DNA of 64,000 nucleotides from Bin87 sp965204685 (GCA_965204685.1 OZ242004.1:1-64000); one strand, 5' to 3'; positions 1 through 9,972 are shown, counted from the stretch's first letter. The notes: a model not told the origin generated them from the letters alone. A program made the numbers and translations.

Positions 1-205
1 GGACCGTATCCACGCCGCCGGCTTCATCCATGGAGGAGATGACGCCGTAGCGGGCGCCGGTGAGGTAGCGGGCGTTGTCGATCACTTCCTGAAGCACGAT
101 GTTGTAGTCCAGGCTCTCGTTGATGCGCAGGCTGGCCTCGGCCAGGTGATGCAGTCGGTCCCGCAGGGCCCGGTTCTCCTGGACAAGCTCCTCGTTTGGT
201 TCCAT
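1..205 (-). CDS. GAF-domain sensor kinase, N-terminal part (runs off window)
   Basis: Reading down from an ATG at 203-205 gives 68 codons beginning MEPNEELVQENRALRDRL and continuing through LAEASLRINESLDYN into the start of a GAF domain (ARYLTGARYGVISSMDEAG). A ribosome site AGGAG lies 6 nt before the ATG. The segment matches the first 60 residues of the complete hybrid kinase at 21485-23878 (coiled coil, then RINESLDFDAVLQGVLDSAR), so this is a paralogue of that gene. The rest lies outside the window, so it cannot be seen whether a receiver and winged-helix output are fused here too. Transcription runs away from the window. Confidence 0.75.
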   Translation of the reverse strand, partial: MEPNEELVQENRALRDRLHHLAEASLRINESLDYNIVLQEVIDNARYLTGARYGVISSMDEAGGVDTV

Positions 206-432
206 TCGCTTCTCCTCGAATGGCGTGTGAAAGACCGGGCCTGGTGGGAGCCCGGGACGGATTATAGGGTGCATGGGCAATCTTAATGCATATTAACATA
301 AGCCATCAGGTCGCACCTTGTTCACGTGCGCAGTTTATGATCTACCACTCGAGGGGCGCTTTCCCGGGACCGGGAGCTGCCGCCGGCAGTAAGTTCAAGG
401 TGTACGTGAGGGGCAGGTTGAGAGCGGCTAGT

Positions 433-546
433 GTCCAGACAGCCGATAATCCGCAGATCAGCTGCTACTGCCGGGCCAGTTCCACCAAACAGCGGGGAGA
501 CCTCAGCCGTCAGGTCGCGCAGATGCAGGAGTGCTGCCCCGGCTGA
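433..546 (+). pseudogene. IS607-family serine resolvase (TnpA) fragment
   Basis: An open frame of about 37 codons ending in TGA at 544-546 contains ISCYCRASSTKQRGDLSRQ followed by VAQMQ. This is the catalytic N-terminal motif of IS607-type serine recombinases (Y-C-R-x-S-S-x-x-Q-x-x-D-L-x-R-Q); the second Ser of the motif is present. The helix-turn-helix that should precede it and the rest of the resolvase are absent, and no tnpB lies beside it, so this is a relic. The surrounding 206-584 region has a short AT-rich stretch near 280-300 and otherwise nothing recognisable. Confidence 0.6.
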
Positions 547-584
547 AGGGAGAACCAAGCTGAGCACAATGGTCAGCGTCCGGC

Positions 585-1400
585 TCAGGCTGGCTCTGTG
601 ACCATTGTTGCAGGTTTGGAATGCCCCACCAGGAAGCTCACATCAGCCAGGTCCTGGTTGCAGACCACCAGCAGGCGCCGGGTGTGGTACACGGCGTGAA
701 ACGCCGATGCTCTGGCATAGACGCAGAACCGGTCCGGACCCCCGGCGCGCCGGTATCTGGACATGGGCCGGCCATCGGGGTGTTCCGGCTTGGAGTTCAC
801 CAGACACCCGGGGCCGCGGGCCAACTTCACCGGCATGTCGTCGGCGACCAGGAGGCCGTTCTCGTTGAGCCATTCCACCGTCCAGACCAGCAACTGGTCC
901 CATGAAATGAGCGAATATTGGCGATGGTCGGGGAAACGGACCAGCGCGGGCACCTCGGGGCTCGGCCCCACTGCTCGGGGTATCGGATATTCCGCCATAG
1001 ACACCCACTCTCCGGGGGGCAACTGGGCAAACGCTACATCAGACGGAGGATCGGGGTCTGGCCCAGGTTCCGGACCTGGCGCGTCCGAGTCCATCCCCGT
1101 GCGCCGGCGATACTCCTCGTCGGTGATGCGCCAGCCGCCCCAATGACCGCGCTGGTTCTGTCGGTGGTGCGGCTCGATACGTCCGGCGAGGTAGAGCCGG
1201 TACAGGACGCCCATGATGGCGATGTGAGCGTAGCCTTTGCCGTTGGGAGACGGCAGGACCGACGGGCTCAATCCGATACGCTTGCTCAGAACCGACGAGC
1301 GCGTAAATCCTCGGGAGCGCGTCTCCTCCAGAGCCTGGAGGACGGCTTCTTCCAATAGCGCAACAGCGCGCTCACCGTAAGATGTCGAGTTCTCCAACAC
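585..1400 (-). CDS. Hypothetical protein with possible winged-helix N-terminus
   Basis: A 271-codon frame starts at a GTG (1398-1400); an in-frame TGA lies six codons upstream and there is no good ribosome site, so the annotated start is weak and the gene may be 5'-truncated. Residues about 10-95 (LLEEAVLQALEETRSRGFTR, later IMGVLYRLYLAGRIEP and WRITDEEYRRR) look like a helical DNA-binding or replication-type winged helix. Next comes a Pro/Asp-rich linker (residues about 104-120: PGPEPGPDPDPP), then a C-terminal domain of unknown type with many Trp, Tyr and Arg residues. No catalytic motif is recognised. It stands alone beside an IS607 relic, which suggests an acquired or accessory gene. Confidence 0.5.
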   Translation of the reverse strand: MLENSTSYGERAVALLEEAVLQALEETRSRGFTRSSVLSKRIGLSPSVLPSPNGKGYAHIAIMGVLYRLYLAGRIEPHHRQNQRGHWGGWRITDEEYRRRTGMDSDAPGPEPGPDPDPPSDVAFAQLPPGEWVSMAEYPIPRAVGPSPEVPALVRFPDHRQYSLISWDQLLVWTVEWLNENGLLVADDMPVKLARGPGCLVNSKPEHPDGRPMSRYRRAGGPDRFCVYARASAFHAVYHTRRLLVVCNQDLADVSFLVGHSKPATMVTEPA

Positions 1401-1749
1401 AACAGGCGACCGACGGGATGTTCATTCAGCCAGCGCGCGGACTCCGGCTTCGGCGCTCTTGCGCATTTTGAGCCTGCTGCCGGTACCAGCCCCGGGACCG
1501 AAATACCGACTTCACATTATAACCATCCTTATATCAGTAAGGTATGAAATTATAGGTATATTACTATGAATTCTTGTTAATAATGCTCAAAAACCCTGAA
1601 ATCCAGCGGTTTTCCAGCCAGGACCAGGTGAATTCGACCTGACCCAGCGGCTGCCCTGCCTGGAGCCCGCTCCCCGACCCAGCCGACCAATCAACCCATC
1701 AACCGTGGCGCCGGCCGATCACGTCAACCAGGCACCAACCGCTCCGACT

Positions 1750-1833
1750 GACGAATTCCCTTTCCAAAAAACCCTAAAAATTCGTCTGGTTAGGTAATAT
1801 TCCGGTAATATTCTATAAATTATAATCAGACGG
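1750..1833. promoter_or_regulatory. Operator-like repeats upstream of the secreted-protein cluster
   Basis: In the 659-bp space 1401-2059 two structured elements stand out. GACGAATT (1750-1757) and AATTCGTC (1779-1786) form an 8-bp perfect inverted repeat. GGTAATATTC occurs twice at 1793-1802 and 1804-1813, an 11-bp period, as expected for tandem OmpR/PhoB-type binding. The block is AT-rich against a GC-rich background and lies about 230 bp before the ATG at 2060. A consensus-like AAGGAGGTG at about 1925-1933 has no useful start codon after it. The remaining AT-rich stretch 1505-1615 shows nothing recognisable. Confidence 0.4.
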
Positions 1834-2059
1834 CAAACGTCCGACGTGACTCTGCCCGTACTTGCCGGCTGTCCGCCCGAGCGCCTCGAGTGCGTCGCGA
1901 AGGACCCGCCCACGGGCCATACGCAAGGAGGTGAACCCGCCGAATTTATAACCAGGCGCAGCAGCAGGCCCCGGAATATTCATTGGCCGCCCGCGCGAAG
2001 AAAGAACCAACTGCTTGTACCGGCCCACCCCGGAGCGGGCTACGAGGAGAAAACACCAA

Positions 2060-4483
2060 ATGAGAACAAAGAATGGAAAACGGATCGGCCCCGTGCCGAC
2101 CACGCTGGTGGTCGTGTTCGCGCTGGCCGCCATGCTGTCTGCCGGGCTGCTGCTGATGCCCAGCGGCGCGCCAGCAGTTCAGGCCCAGGATGGAACCACG
2201 CCAGCCGATGCGAGTCCGAACATCGCCGCCGATGCCAAGGCCTGTGCGGTTGACGCATCCGCAGCAACAAATCTGTATTTCGGCGCGGCCTGCACCACCA
2301 GCAAGGACACGCTGGACGTGGTGTTTGAGAACACCTCCGGTGATGATCTTCAGGTCCTGGTGTACGTGACCGGCGGCACCGAGATTCGCAACGTTCAGGC
2401 CATGGGCGTCAGCAATGCCATGCTGGGCAAGAAGGGCCTCAACGAAGAGCTCTTCATGGTACCCAAGCAAAGCGGAACCGTCGTCCCGGTGAAAGGCAAG
2501 AAGACGGTCACCGTTTCCAGCTCCATGAAAGACAACATGGGCCGGGTGTACCTGTTCGCTTACCGAGCAACTGCTGAGGGCCTCCCCATTAGCAGGAATG
2601 CGACCGCGTGGCCCGCCTCTACGCCGCCCACCTTTGCGATCAGGCTCCAGTTCCTGGGTGCGCCGTCCTACGGCGTGGATGGCCCCGACCGCAACACGAT
2701 TGTTGAAGACTTCCAACAGTGCGTGACCGCACGCGCCGACGGGACCTTCTCCCCCAGCACCAACGACCCTGATGGCAATAGGGGGACCTGTACCTCTAAC
2801 ATCGCCGGTGAAAGCACCGATACCAATGACCTGCCGGAATCCCGGTCCAAGGTGATTTCGAGCACCGCCGAGATAACCGGAAGCGTGGACAGCGCTAACG
2901 ATGCCGTTGCGGTGATGAAAACCATCATCGACGGCAAGAGCAAGAACCACACCCTCAGCGGCGGGCAAACTTCGGCTACGGTTTACGCCGTGGTCAAAGA
3001 CGCCGAAAAGAACGCTTTGATAGGCACACCTGTCACCTTCACCGTGACCAGCGAGCCGGACACCATTGCCAGAAGCGTCCGTACGGAAAGCGCTAAAGCG
3101 GTCGCGTCCGGCGACGCCTCTGAGGGTATCACCGGCATTGAAGAAGGCGATGCCATCGCCATGCGAACAGTCAGCGGCCTACCTGCGAAGGGTCCCTACA
3201 AGGTCACCGTGGTGGTCAGCGCCGGCGACGAGACCGACCCGTTGACGCTGGGAACCATCGTCATCCAGCGGGGCGGCGCATTGCAGAGTCTCTCCGCCAA
3301 CGCTTGCACCGCGCTCAAGGCTGGTACGGAAGATGCCGACACCATGGACGGCTGCATGAAGGGTTATGATCCCAAGACACGCTACGGGACGGACGCTGCC
3401 AACAGGCAAGTCGTCATCCACACCGCAGCCACCGACAAGCTGGGCATCACGGTTGGGGACGCCACCACGATGGTAAAGCCCGCCACGGCCATGTACTGGT
3501 GGGATTCCCTGAACTGCGTGGAGATGAACGACGCCGTAATGCCGACTGGCAGCGAGCCGGCCGTGGGCGCGGACGATGCGTCGTCGCCTTACTGCAAGAT
3601 GTACGCCGGCCTGTCGGACGGAGCCAAGACCGCGGTTGACCGGGCTTTCAGCGAGAAGTACCTCGACGTGAAGAAGGCGCTGGACATCACCGACACCGGC
3701 AAAACCACCAACGCTCAGGGAGTGACCGGATTCACCGTCAAGGACGATGCTCCAGGCGGTCACTACCTGCTCTTCGTGGAAGCCGTAACCGGCTCCGGCG
3801 ACAGCATGGTCAAGAAGACGGCCCTGGTGAGTATCAGCGTCGCCGGCGAGTTGGCCAGCTATATGGTTGACGGCCCCGCCTACATCGCCCTGAACCGCTC
3901 CGCCATATTCACGGTTTCGACCATGGATAAGAACGGTCTTACTCCTATCTTCGACATGGATGGCGATGACCGCGATGACCGGGTGACCGTGTTGGTCCAG
4001 CCGAACACCGCTCTGGTGACCGGGTTGAATACCATGGGCCAGTTGGAACTGAAAAGTGAGACCGGCAAGGGCACTTTCACCGTCTATGCGCCATTGGATG
4101 CCATGCAGGGCCAGCGGGGTCGCATCATCATCGGCTCGGGCAACATGCAGAAGATCCATTCCTTCACCCTTGGTGAAGCAACGCAGATGCCGGGCATGGA
4201 GCTGACGGCGCCGTCGGGCATCGACGTGTCGCGCCTGCTTAATACGATCAGCGTGGTCTGGTCTCCGAATTCGGCGCAAAACGCCACACTGATCAAAGTC
4301 GTTCTGTTCGACGAGGAAGTGACGCGAATTGTGGCTATCAAGTCATACAACCCCGCAGCTTCCGACCCTGGCGCGCACGACTTCGAGAATGTGCCCCCGG
4401 GCAGCTACAACGTGGTTGTGGCGTCTTACCGCTCCGGCGAACCTCATGTGTTGAGTGCTTTCCATCCGGTGACGGTACCGTAA
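2060..4483 (+). CDS. Large secreted Ig-like/FN3 protein (envelope protein 1)
   Basis: The start at 2060 is chosen because GAGGAG lies about 10 nt upstream and the protein then opens with a clean export signal: basic MRTKNGKR, a hydrophobic stretch (residues about 14-35) and an AVQAQ cut region near residue 43. The mature protein (about 765 residues) is acidic, rich in Thr, Ala and Asp. Residues about 290-400 (TVYAVVKDAEKNALIGTPVT) resemble a bacterial Ig-like (Big_1/invasin) strand pattern. Residues 713-807 form an FN3-like domain (LNTISVVWSP, FENVPPGSYNVVVASY) that is also found at the C-terminus of the protein at 4598. No enzyme motif is visible. It is the first of four same-strand genes with gaps of 103-120 bp. 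A structural cell-surface role is inferred. Confidence 0.75.
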   Translation: MRTKNGKRIGPVPTTLVVVFALAAMLSAGLLLMPSGAPAVQAQDGTTPADASPNIAADAKACAVDASAATNLYFGAACTTSKDTLDVVFENTSGDDLQVLVYVTGGTEIRNVQAMGVSNAMLGKKGLNEELFMVPKQSGTVVPVKGKKTVTVSSSMKDNMGRVYLFAYRATAEGLPISRNATAWPASTPPTFAIRLQFLGAPSYGVDGPDRNTIVEDFQQCVTARADGTFSPSTNDPDGNRGTCTSNIAGESTDTNDLPESRSKVISSTAEITGSVDSANDAVAVMKTIIDGKSKNHTLSGGQTSATVYAVVKDAEKNALIGTPVTFTVTSEPDTIARSVRTESAKAVASGDASEGITGIEEGDAIAMRTVSGLPAKGPYKVTVVVSAGDETDPLTLGTIVIQRGGALQSLSANACTALKAGTEDADTMDGCMKGYDPKTRYGTDAANRQVVIHTAATDKLGITVGDATTMVKPATAMYWWDSLNCVEMNDAVMPTGSEPAVGADDASSPYCKMYAGLSDGAKTAVDRAFSEKYLDVKKALDITDTGKTTNAQGVTGFTVKDDAPGGHYLLFVEAVTGSGDSMVKKTALVSISVAGELASYMVDGPAYIALNRSAIFTVSTMDKNGLTPIFDMDGDDRDDRVTVLVQPNTALVTGLNTMGQLELKSETGKGTFTVYAPLDAMQGQRGRIIIGSGNMQKIHSFTLGEATQMPGMELTAPSGIDVSRLLNTISVVWSPNSAQNATLIKVVLFDEEVTRIVAIKSYNPAASDPGAHDFENVPPGSYNVVVASYRSGEPHVLSAFHPVTVP

Positions 4484-4597
4484 GCCGGGTCCTGGAATGG
4501 ACGGCGTAGTCGGGGAAGCCAGCCTGTCTGCCAGTTTCTCCGATCACATTGGTAACAAACCGAACCCAACGACGATCTCACAAGGAGATGCAGTCAA

Positions 4598-7000
4598 ATG
4601 ACACACAAAGCGAGAAAGCACATCTGGCCGGGAGGGTTGGTGATGGCGATTGCCGTCGCCGGCGTCCTGGCCGTATTCGCTGTGCTGGCAACCAGTCCCG
4701 GCGTCACGGTGGCGCATGAGGCTGCCGACCATAACACGGCATGTGCGGATATGACAGAGGCGGAGCGCGAGGCTCACAACAAAAAGGAGCGTGCCCAAGC
4801 GCTGCTGGACGGTCGAGACCCGGTTCTGTGCGCAGACACGACGGAGACGCAGCCCACCCCGACTTCAACGGCGGTGGCGCCTGTGCCCCAAACCAGCGGT
4901 TTCGTGGCCAACGCAGTCGCGGGCCGGAAGGTCGAACTGAAGTGGCGTCCCATCGCCGGCGCCACCGGCTACGTGATCCGGTACCGGAACCTCGACGAGG
5001 GTGGTTCGTGGACCACGGTGAACGTGTCCGCCGACACCCTGATGCACACCCTTGAAGACGATGACCTGGAGGACGGCGCCCTTTACGAAGTGCGGCTGCG
5101 CGCCTCTGGACAAACCGCGGTGGAGGAAAGCGTCCTGCAGGTTCTGGGTCCCATCATCCAGTTCAGTTCGGAGACGCCTTTCGAAGCAAACACCGGCGAT
5201 AACATCAACTGGCGGCTCCCACGGGCTGTTCTGGCGAAAGGCGACACGGTGCGCTACTCAATCGTGCCGGCCCTGCCCAAGGGCCTGTCCTACGACCAGG
5301 AGACAGGTAAGAACCACGTCACCCTGTCGGCCGACGAGCACCCGTACATCACCGGCGGCGTCGCCCACACGGTGGGCGCGTCGAGGCAGTTCTATCGCCT
5401 GACGGGCTGCGACGTCGAAGACGGCATCCCGGACTATGATTCCTGCGACACGCACATCTTCGAGATCATCATCAGCCCGGCAAACGTCAAGCCCCTGGCC
5501 GACGTGATCCGCGACCGGGAGTACGAGATCGGCGCGGCCCTGGACACGGGCAACCCGTTGAACCAGTTCCCCGAGGTGGGAGTGGGCGGCGCCAGCAACA
5601 ACTACGAATACTCCCTGCTGCACACCGATGACTTCTCGGACCTGGACCTGCCCGGTCTGGAATTTGATGATGAGGACCGCCAGCTGTCCGGCACGCCGGC
5701 CGGGCCCAAAGGCACGTTCCGGGTGACCTATCGGGCGTCGCGGCCCGGTTCCAGCGTGTACCACGAGGCCGAGTTTACGATCCATATCGTAGAGATCGTA
5801 ACCCACGTGTGCCGCACCGGTCTCAACTACGAAGAGACCCTGCGGGTCTTCAACAAGACCGACAAGGTGGACTCGGCCAACTTCACCGTAGACGCCGACG
5901 CCGCCGGCCACTATGTGCTGCCCATCGGTGAGAAGGGTCAGCAGGGCACCGACAAGACCAGCACCCGCACCTTCGAGCTCATCACCGTGAAGCAGGGCGA
6001 CGTCGTGGGTGGGGCCAACGCCAATGTGCTTCCCGCCGGTTTGCAGGTGGTCAAGCTGATGGTGGACGAGGCCAGCGTGAACCCGCTGAATAGCCTGTAC
6101 ACCAGGCAGGGGCCCTACACGCCGACCGGCGCCGTGACCCCGCAGGAAATGACGGACGGCAGGTACGCGGACCCGGAGCCCGATTATCCGACCACGGATA
6201 ACGGCTATCGCCTGGCCATCGGAGTCGCGGACGCGAGTATGCTGAAAGAAGGCGAGTACCTCAGCTGCTTCATCGTCCACGACACTGACGATGACACCGG
6301 GGAAACCGACAGCTCGGCGGTGGTGTTCGACCTGAACGTCCTCCCCAACCTGAGCGCCCGCGATTGGGTCATCGAGTTGAACGGCGAGGGCGACATGTCC
6401 GAGCTGGACGTGGAGGAGGCATTCACCACGGACGCCAGCCTGTTGAACTACAGCGTGATGTACGTTGACGACGGCGCCGCAAAGAACTCCGATACCGGTT
6501 GTATCGCCAGCGCCGCCGCGAACCCGAAGGACATCGTCAGTTGGTCAACCGTCAACGACACGGTGACCTTCACCGCGCGGGAAGTGTCGGCAACGATGAC
6601 CCAGCGCGTCCAGGTGAAAGCGACGCTGAAGACCGGCGGAGCGGAAGCCTGCGTGCAGGTGCGCATCACCGTGCTGCCCGAGCATATGCCCACGGACCTG
6701 ACCGCGCCGACCGGCATCAACACTTGTGTCGCTGGTGACTCCGCCTGCCCCGGCCTCGCCGCCGGCTCAGTGAAGGTGACCTGGACGAACGGGGCGAATG
6801 CCCTGTCGCACCTGGTGCTGCTGTTCGACACCTCGGACTGGACCCTTGCCAAGCCTGTCGCGACCATGCAAGACAGCGGTGACACGACGTTCAGCGGTGT
6901 GCCGGCCGGCAGTTACATCGCGGTGGTGGTCGCCTACGACGCCAATGCCAACGTTCAGTTGGACCTCTCCGGCGCCATCACTGTGGCGGCCGGCAACTAG
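4598..7000 (+). CDS. Large secreted FN3/putative-Ig protein (envelope protein 2)
   Basis: The 800-residue product starts MTHKARKHIWPGG with one hydrophobic segment (about 13-33) and an exposed VAHEA stretch, a typical export signal. The ribosome block CAAGGAGATGCAGTCAA precedes the ATG and is nearly the same as that of the next gene. Residues about 97-178 are an FN3-like domain (VELKWRPIAGATGYVIRYRN). Residues about 200-400 hold two putative-Ig (He_PIG-like) units (ALPKGLSYDQETG; LEFDDEDRQLSGTPAG). The last 95 residues repeat the FN3-like domain of the upstream protein (GSVKVTWTNGANALSHLVLL, GVPAGSYIAVVVAYD). Paired Cys residues are scattered, in keeping with an exported protein. No anchor or catalytic motif is visible; an envelope or S-layer-like role is inferred from context. 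Confidence 0.75.
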   Translation: MTHKARKHIWPGGLVMAIAVAGVLAVFAVLATSPGVTVAHEAADHNTACADMTEAEREAHNKKERAQALLDGRDPVLCADTTETQPTPTSTAVAPVPQTSGFVANAVAGRKVELKWRPIAGATGYVIRYRNLDEGGSWTTVNVSADTLMHTLEDDDLEDGALYEVRLRASGQTAVEESVLQVLGPIIQFSSETPFEANTGDNINWRLPRAVLAKGDTVRYSIVPALPKGLSYDQETGKNHVTLSADEHPYITGGVAHTVGASRQFYRLTGCDVEDGIPDYDSCDTHIFEIIISPANVKPLADVIRDREYEIGAALDTGNPLNQFPEVGVGGASNNYEYSLLHTDDFSDLDLPGLEFDDEDRQLSGTPAGPKGTFRVTYRASRPGSSVYHEAEFTIHIVEIVTHVCRTGLNYEETLRVFNKTDKVDSANFTVDADAAGHYVLPIGEKGQQGTDKTSTRTFELITVKQGDVVGGANANVLPAGLQVVKLMVDEASVNPLNSLYTRQGPYTPTGAVTPQEMTDGRYADPEPDYPTTDNGYRLAIGVADASMLKEGEYLSCFIVHDTDDDTGETDSSAVVFDLNVLPNLSARDWVIELNGEGDMSELDVEEAFTTDASLLNYSVMYVDDGAAKNSDTGCIASAAANPKDIVSWSTVNDTVTFTAREVSATMTQRVQVKATLKTGGAEACVQVRITVLPEHMPTDLTAPTGINTCVAGDSACPGLAAGSVKVTWTNGANALSHLVLLFDTSDWTLAKPVATMQDSGDTTFSGVPAGSYIAVVVAYDANANVQLDLSGAITVAAGN

Positions 7001-7103
7001 CCCGGGAAAGTGAGGAGAGTTTCCGCTCTGGATCGGGCGGGAACGCTCCTCAATCGGACTGCATGTCTGACATTGAAGACAATCTCAAAGGAGATTCAGT
7101 CAA

Positions 7104-9917
7104 ATGAGTAACAAAACGAGAAAGCGCATCTGGCCGGCGTCGCTGGTGATGTCAATAGCCATCATCGGCGCGTTGGCCGCGTTCCTTGTGCTGGTGGGCA
7201 ACCCTGGGGAAACCCAGGCCCACGGGGCTGGCGACCACTCCAACCAGGGCTGGCCGGCCTGCGCGGACATGACCGATGCCCAGCGCGCTATCCACGACAA
7301 TGTCCACGCTCAAGTTGGTGTACACGGCACGACGGACCCGTGCCCGACCACGGGCACCGGCGCGAATGGCAACGGCAGCACGATGGAGCCTGCTACCGGC
7401 GACATGATCGCGTCCGACAGCACCACTGCCAGCGGCTCCCCGGAGATCAAGCTGACCATCGCCAGCTTGGACATGGATCTGGCCGTGCGCAGCTCCATCG
7501 TGGTGTACCTGGAGGACGACTTCCAGGAGCCCGACTCCATCCCGATGACTTCGGTGTACCTGGTGGCTGAGAACAGCTCCACTAACACCCCCGCGCAGCG
7601 GACCGCTACCGGCAACGGCTCTCGGGTGTACGTCACCAGCCCGGTGAAAATCAAGACCGGCGCCTACTTTGACGAGGACAAGAAGGACATCGCCATCCGG
7701 GTGCTGGTGCCCGATATGTGCACCGCCGAAACCGCGGCCTGCCAGAACGAGGACGGGCCGAAAGAAGGCCAGAAACTGACGCTGGTCATCGAGTCCGACT
7801 CCGGCATCAAGAACCCGTCGGAAGCCGGCACCCACAGCGTCGCCTTTGACCTGGTGGGCTCCGCCGACGCCTACCCGTCTGCCTCAAACGTCCGTGGCCG
7901 CAACGACGCCCGGCGCGACGCCGATCCCTCGACGGAGATGACGGTTAAGACCGTGGCCAAGATCAGCATCTCTGACGTGGACAACAGCCGCGGCTACGAG
8001 ATGACCGTGACTGGTACCGGCTTCAACGACGGCACCACCGCCGGCGTTTACGTGCTGGCTCACGCTCGCTACGAAGTGGCCAAGTGGTGGGAGACCCTCG
8101 ACTGCGCCGGTATGAAGGCCGCTCTGGGCACCGACAGTGACAACGCCTGCTTCCATTTCGACCTGGACTCGGCGAACATGAGCTACATGCTCAACACGTC
8201 GACCGGGATGCGGGGCGGCAGCGATGCCTTCAAGGCGTTGAGCGCTGATGACAAGAAGAAGTACGCCGACATGGTGTTCACCCAGCACCTGTGCCGGACC
8301 ATCATCGAGGACGGCACCAATGTCGGCGACGGCCTGGTGGGCAGCGATGACAAGGTCGCGGTGACCTTCGAGGTTACGGCCCCCACCTTCAAGCCCGGCA
8401 ACGTCAACTACATCTGCATGGTTGACGGCGAGGGTCGCATGTCCAACACCGACGTTGAGGACTTCAAGCTGGAGCCCTCCATCAAGGTGGTTCCCAGCGC
8501 GGTCAGTTCCGGCGACACTGTCAACGTGTTCGCTCAGGACTTCCCCGCCAATACCGGCGGCTTCGCCGAGCTGAAAATTGCCGGCCGGAGTTTGAACATG
8601 GCCGGCCGTGCCAGCAACCCGGTTAGCCTTATGAGCATGGCTGGCATCCGCCCGGACGGTTCCGGCGAAATCTCCTTCGAGGTTCCCGGTGGGCTGGAAG
8701 GCGTGCTGCGCATCGACGCCAAGTGGGGCAGTGTCAACGAGAACAGCAAGATCACCATCACCGGCGGCGAGCTGAGCGCCAGCAAGACCGACGTGCTGCC
8801 CAACGAGACCATCACCATCACCGGCAACGGTTTCGGATCGCAGACCTGCATCCCGGCCGACAACATCACCCTGGACAACGTGCCGGTCATCGTGGACGAT
8901 GAGTCCATATCCACCTCCGGTGGCTGCAAAGACTCGTCCGGCGTGGAGGTTTCCAACTCCGGGCAATTCGTCGCTACCATCGTCATTTGGAACGACAGCG
9001 GCACCTCCAACCCAACCCTCATCCCCGGCACCCATACGCTGAGCGTTGAGGACAACAGCGGCTTCGGCGCTGACGTGACCCTCACTATCCCCGAGCCCAC
9101 CGTCATGGTGGCTCCTGACGTGGCCGGCCCCCGGGACTACATCACCATCGTTGGTGAGAACTGGCCCGTGGACAACCCGGACAACCCCGCCTCGGTGGAC
9201 GTCAAGGTGGAAGTGGCGGACTCCCCCACCCGTGCCCGCACCTACACCCTCTTCGCCGACGCCGTGGGCCGGGTTACCCAGGAGCACCGCGTGCATCGCA
9301 ACGTGCCCATCCCCAGCACCGTCCAGGTCAAGATGACCCACGGTGACGTGGCCAAGGTCGGCTCCTTCGCCATACCCGCCTCCACTATCGAGGTCAGCCC
9401 TGGCGAGGGCCAGCCCGGCGACATGATCAGCCTGACCGCTGGCAACATGCCGGTCTACTCCGAAGTTGACTACGTGGAAATCGGCGGCACCCGGTCCAAC
9501 GACCCCGGCGTCAACACCGACCGCGACGGCAACGTCCAGGTTGACGACGTGTTGATCCCCGGTCTGGACCCCGGCGTCTACAGCGTGGTGATCAACGTCA
9601 AGGGCACCATCGCCATCGGCGAGGTCACCGTCCTGGCCGAGTCCGCCGCCGCCGGCGCTCCCGCCGAGCTCCCCGGAGCCGTGGAGAACCTGGGCGACAA
9701 CCTGGTCGCCGTCTTCTACTTCGACGACGTGGGCAAGACCTGGTCCTTCTACGACCCGCGCCCCGATTTCGCCGACCTCAACACCCTGACCGAAATGGTC
9801 AACGGCGAGGCCTACTGGATCCTGGTCAGCGAGTCTGTGGAAGACGTGGTCCTGAACAACAAGGTCCGCAGTCTCACCTGCCGTGGCGACGACTGCTGGA
9901 ACCTGGAGGTCTGGTAG
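7104..9917 (+). CDS. Large secreted protein with IPT/TIG-like repeats (envelope protein 3)
   Basis: The 937-residue product opens MSNKTRKRIWPASLVMSIAI, nearly matching its upstream neighbour, with an export cut region near GETQAHG. After a long unassigned N-terminal half (residues 60-460), residues about 469-845 hold four beta-sandwich repeats of IPT/TIG type (GDTVNVFAQDFPANTGG; NETITITGNGFGSQ; DYITIVGENWPVD; GDMISLTAGNMPV). The C-terminal 80 residues are a separate module rich in aromatic residues (VAVFYFDDVGKTWSFYDPRP, GEAYWILV) ending C-x4-C-x4-W. The ribosome site AAAGGAGAT lies about 10 nt before the ATG. A GC-rich hairpin follows the stop. A structural surface role is inferred. Confidence 0.75.
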   Translation: MSNKTRKRIWPASLVMSIAIIGALAAFLVLVGNPGETQAHGAGDHSNQGWPACADMTDAQRAIHDNVHAQVGVHGTTDPCPTTGTGANGNGSTMEPATGDMIASDSTTASGSPEIKLTIASLDMDLAVRSSIVVYLEDDFQEPDSIPMTSVYLVAENSSTNTPAQRTATGNGSRVYVTSPVKIKTGAYFDEDKKDIAIRVLVPDMCTAETAACQNEDGPKEGQKLTLVIESDSGIKNPSEAGTHSVAFDLVGSADAYPSASNVRGRNDARRDADPSTEMTVKTVAKISISDVDNSRGYEMTVTGTGFNDGTTAGVYVLAHARYEVAKWWETLDCAGMKAALGTDSDNACFHFDLDSANMSYMLNTSTGMRGGSDAFKALSADDKKKYADMVFTQHLCRTIIEDGTNVGDGLVGSDDKVAVTFEVTAPTFKPGNVNYICMVDGEGRMSNTDVEDFKLEPSIKVVPSAVSSGDTVNVFAQDFPANTGGFAELKIAGRSLNMAGRASNPVSLMSMAGIRPDGSGEISFEVPGGLEGVLRIDAKWGSVNENSKITITGGELSASKTDVLPNETITITGNGFGSQTCIPADNITLDNVPVIVDDESISTSGGCKDSSGVEVSNSGQFVATIVIWNDSGTSNPTLIPGTHTLSVEDNSGFGADVTLTIPEPTVMVAPDVAGPRDYITIVGENWPVDNPDNPASVDVKVEVADSPTRARTYTLFADAVGRVTQEHRVHRNVPIPSTVQVKMTHGDVAKVGSFAIPASTIEVSPGEGQPGDMISLTAGNMPVYSEVDYVEIGGTRSNDPGVNTDRDGNVQVDDVLIPGLDPGVYSVVINVKGTIAIGEVTVLAESAAAGAPAELPGAVENLGDNLVAVFYFDDVGKTWSFYDPRPDFADLNTLTEMVNGEAYWILVSESVEDVVLNNKVRSLTCRGDDCWNLEVW

Positions 9918-9972
9918 GCCGTCGTCCCCCCGGGGGAGCGACCGTCAACCGGCTGAATGAGTGTCCAGTAAA

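Noticed and set aside
1923..1960. Strong ribosome-like AAGGAGGTG with a possible small gene downstream
   Set aside because: The only start overlapping it (GTG) leads to a stop after six codons, and no ATG follows within a useful distance.
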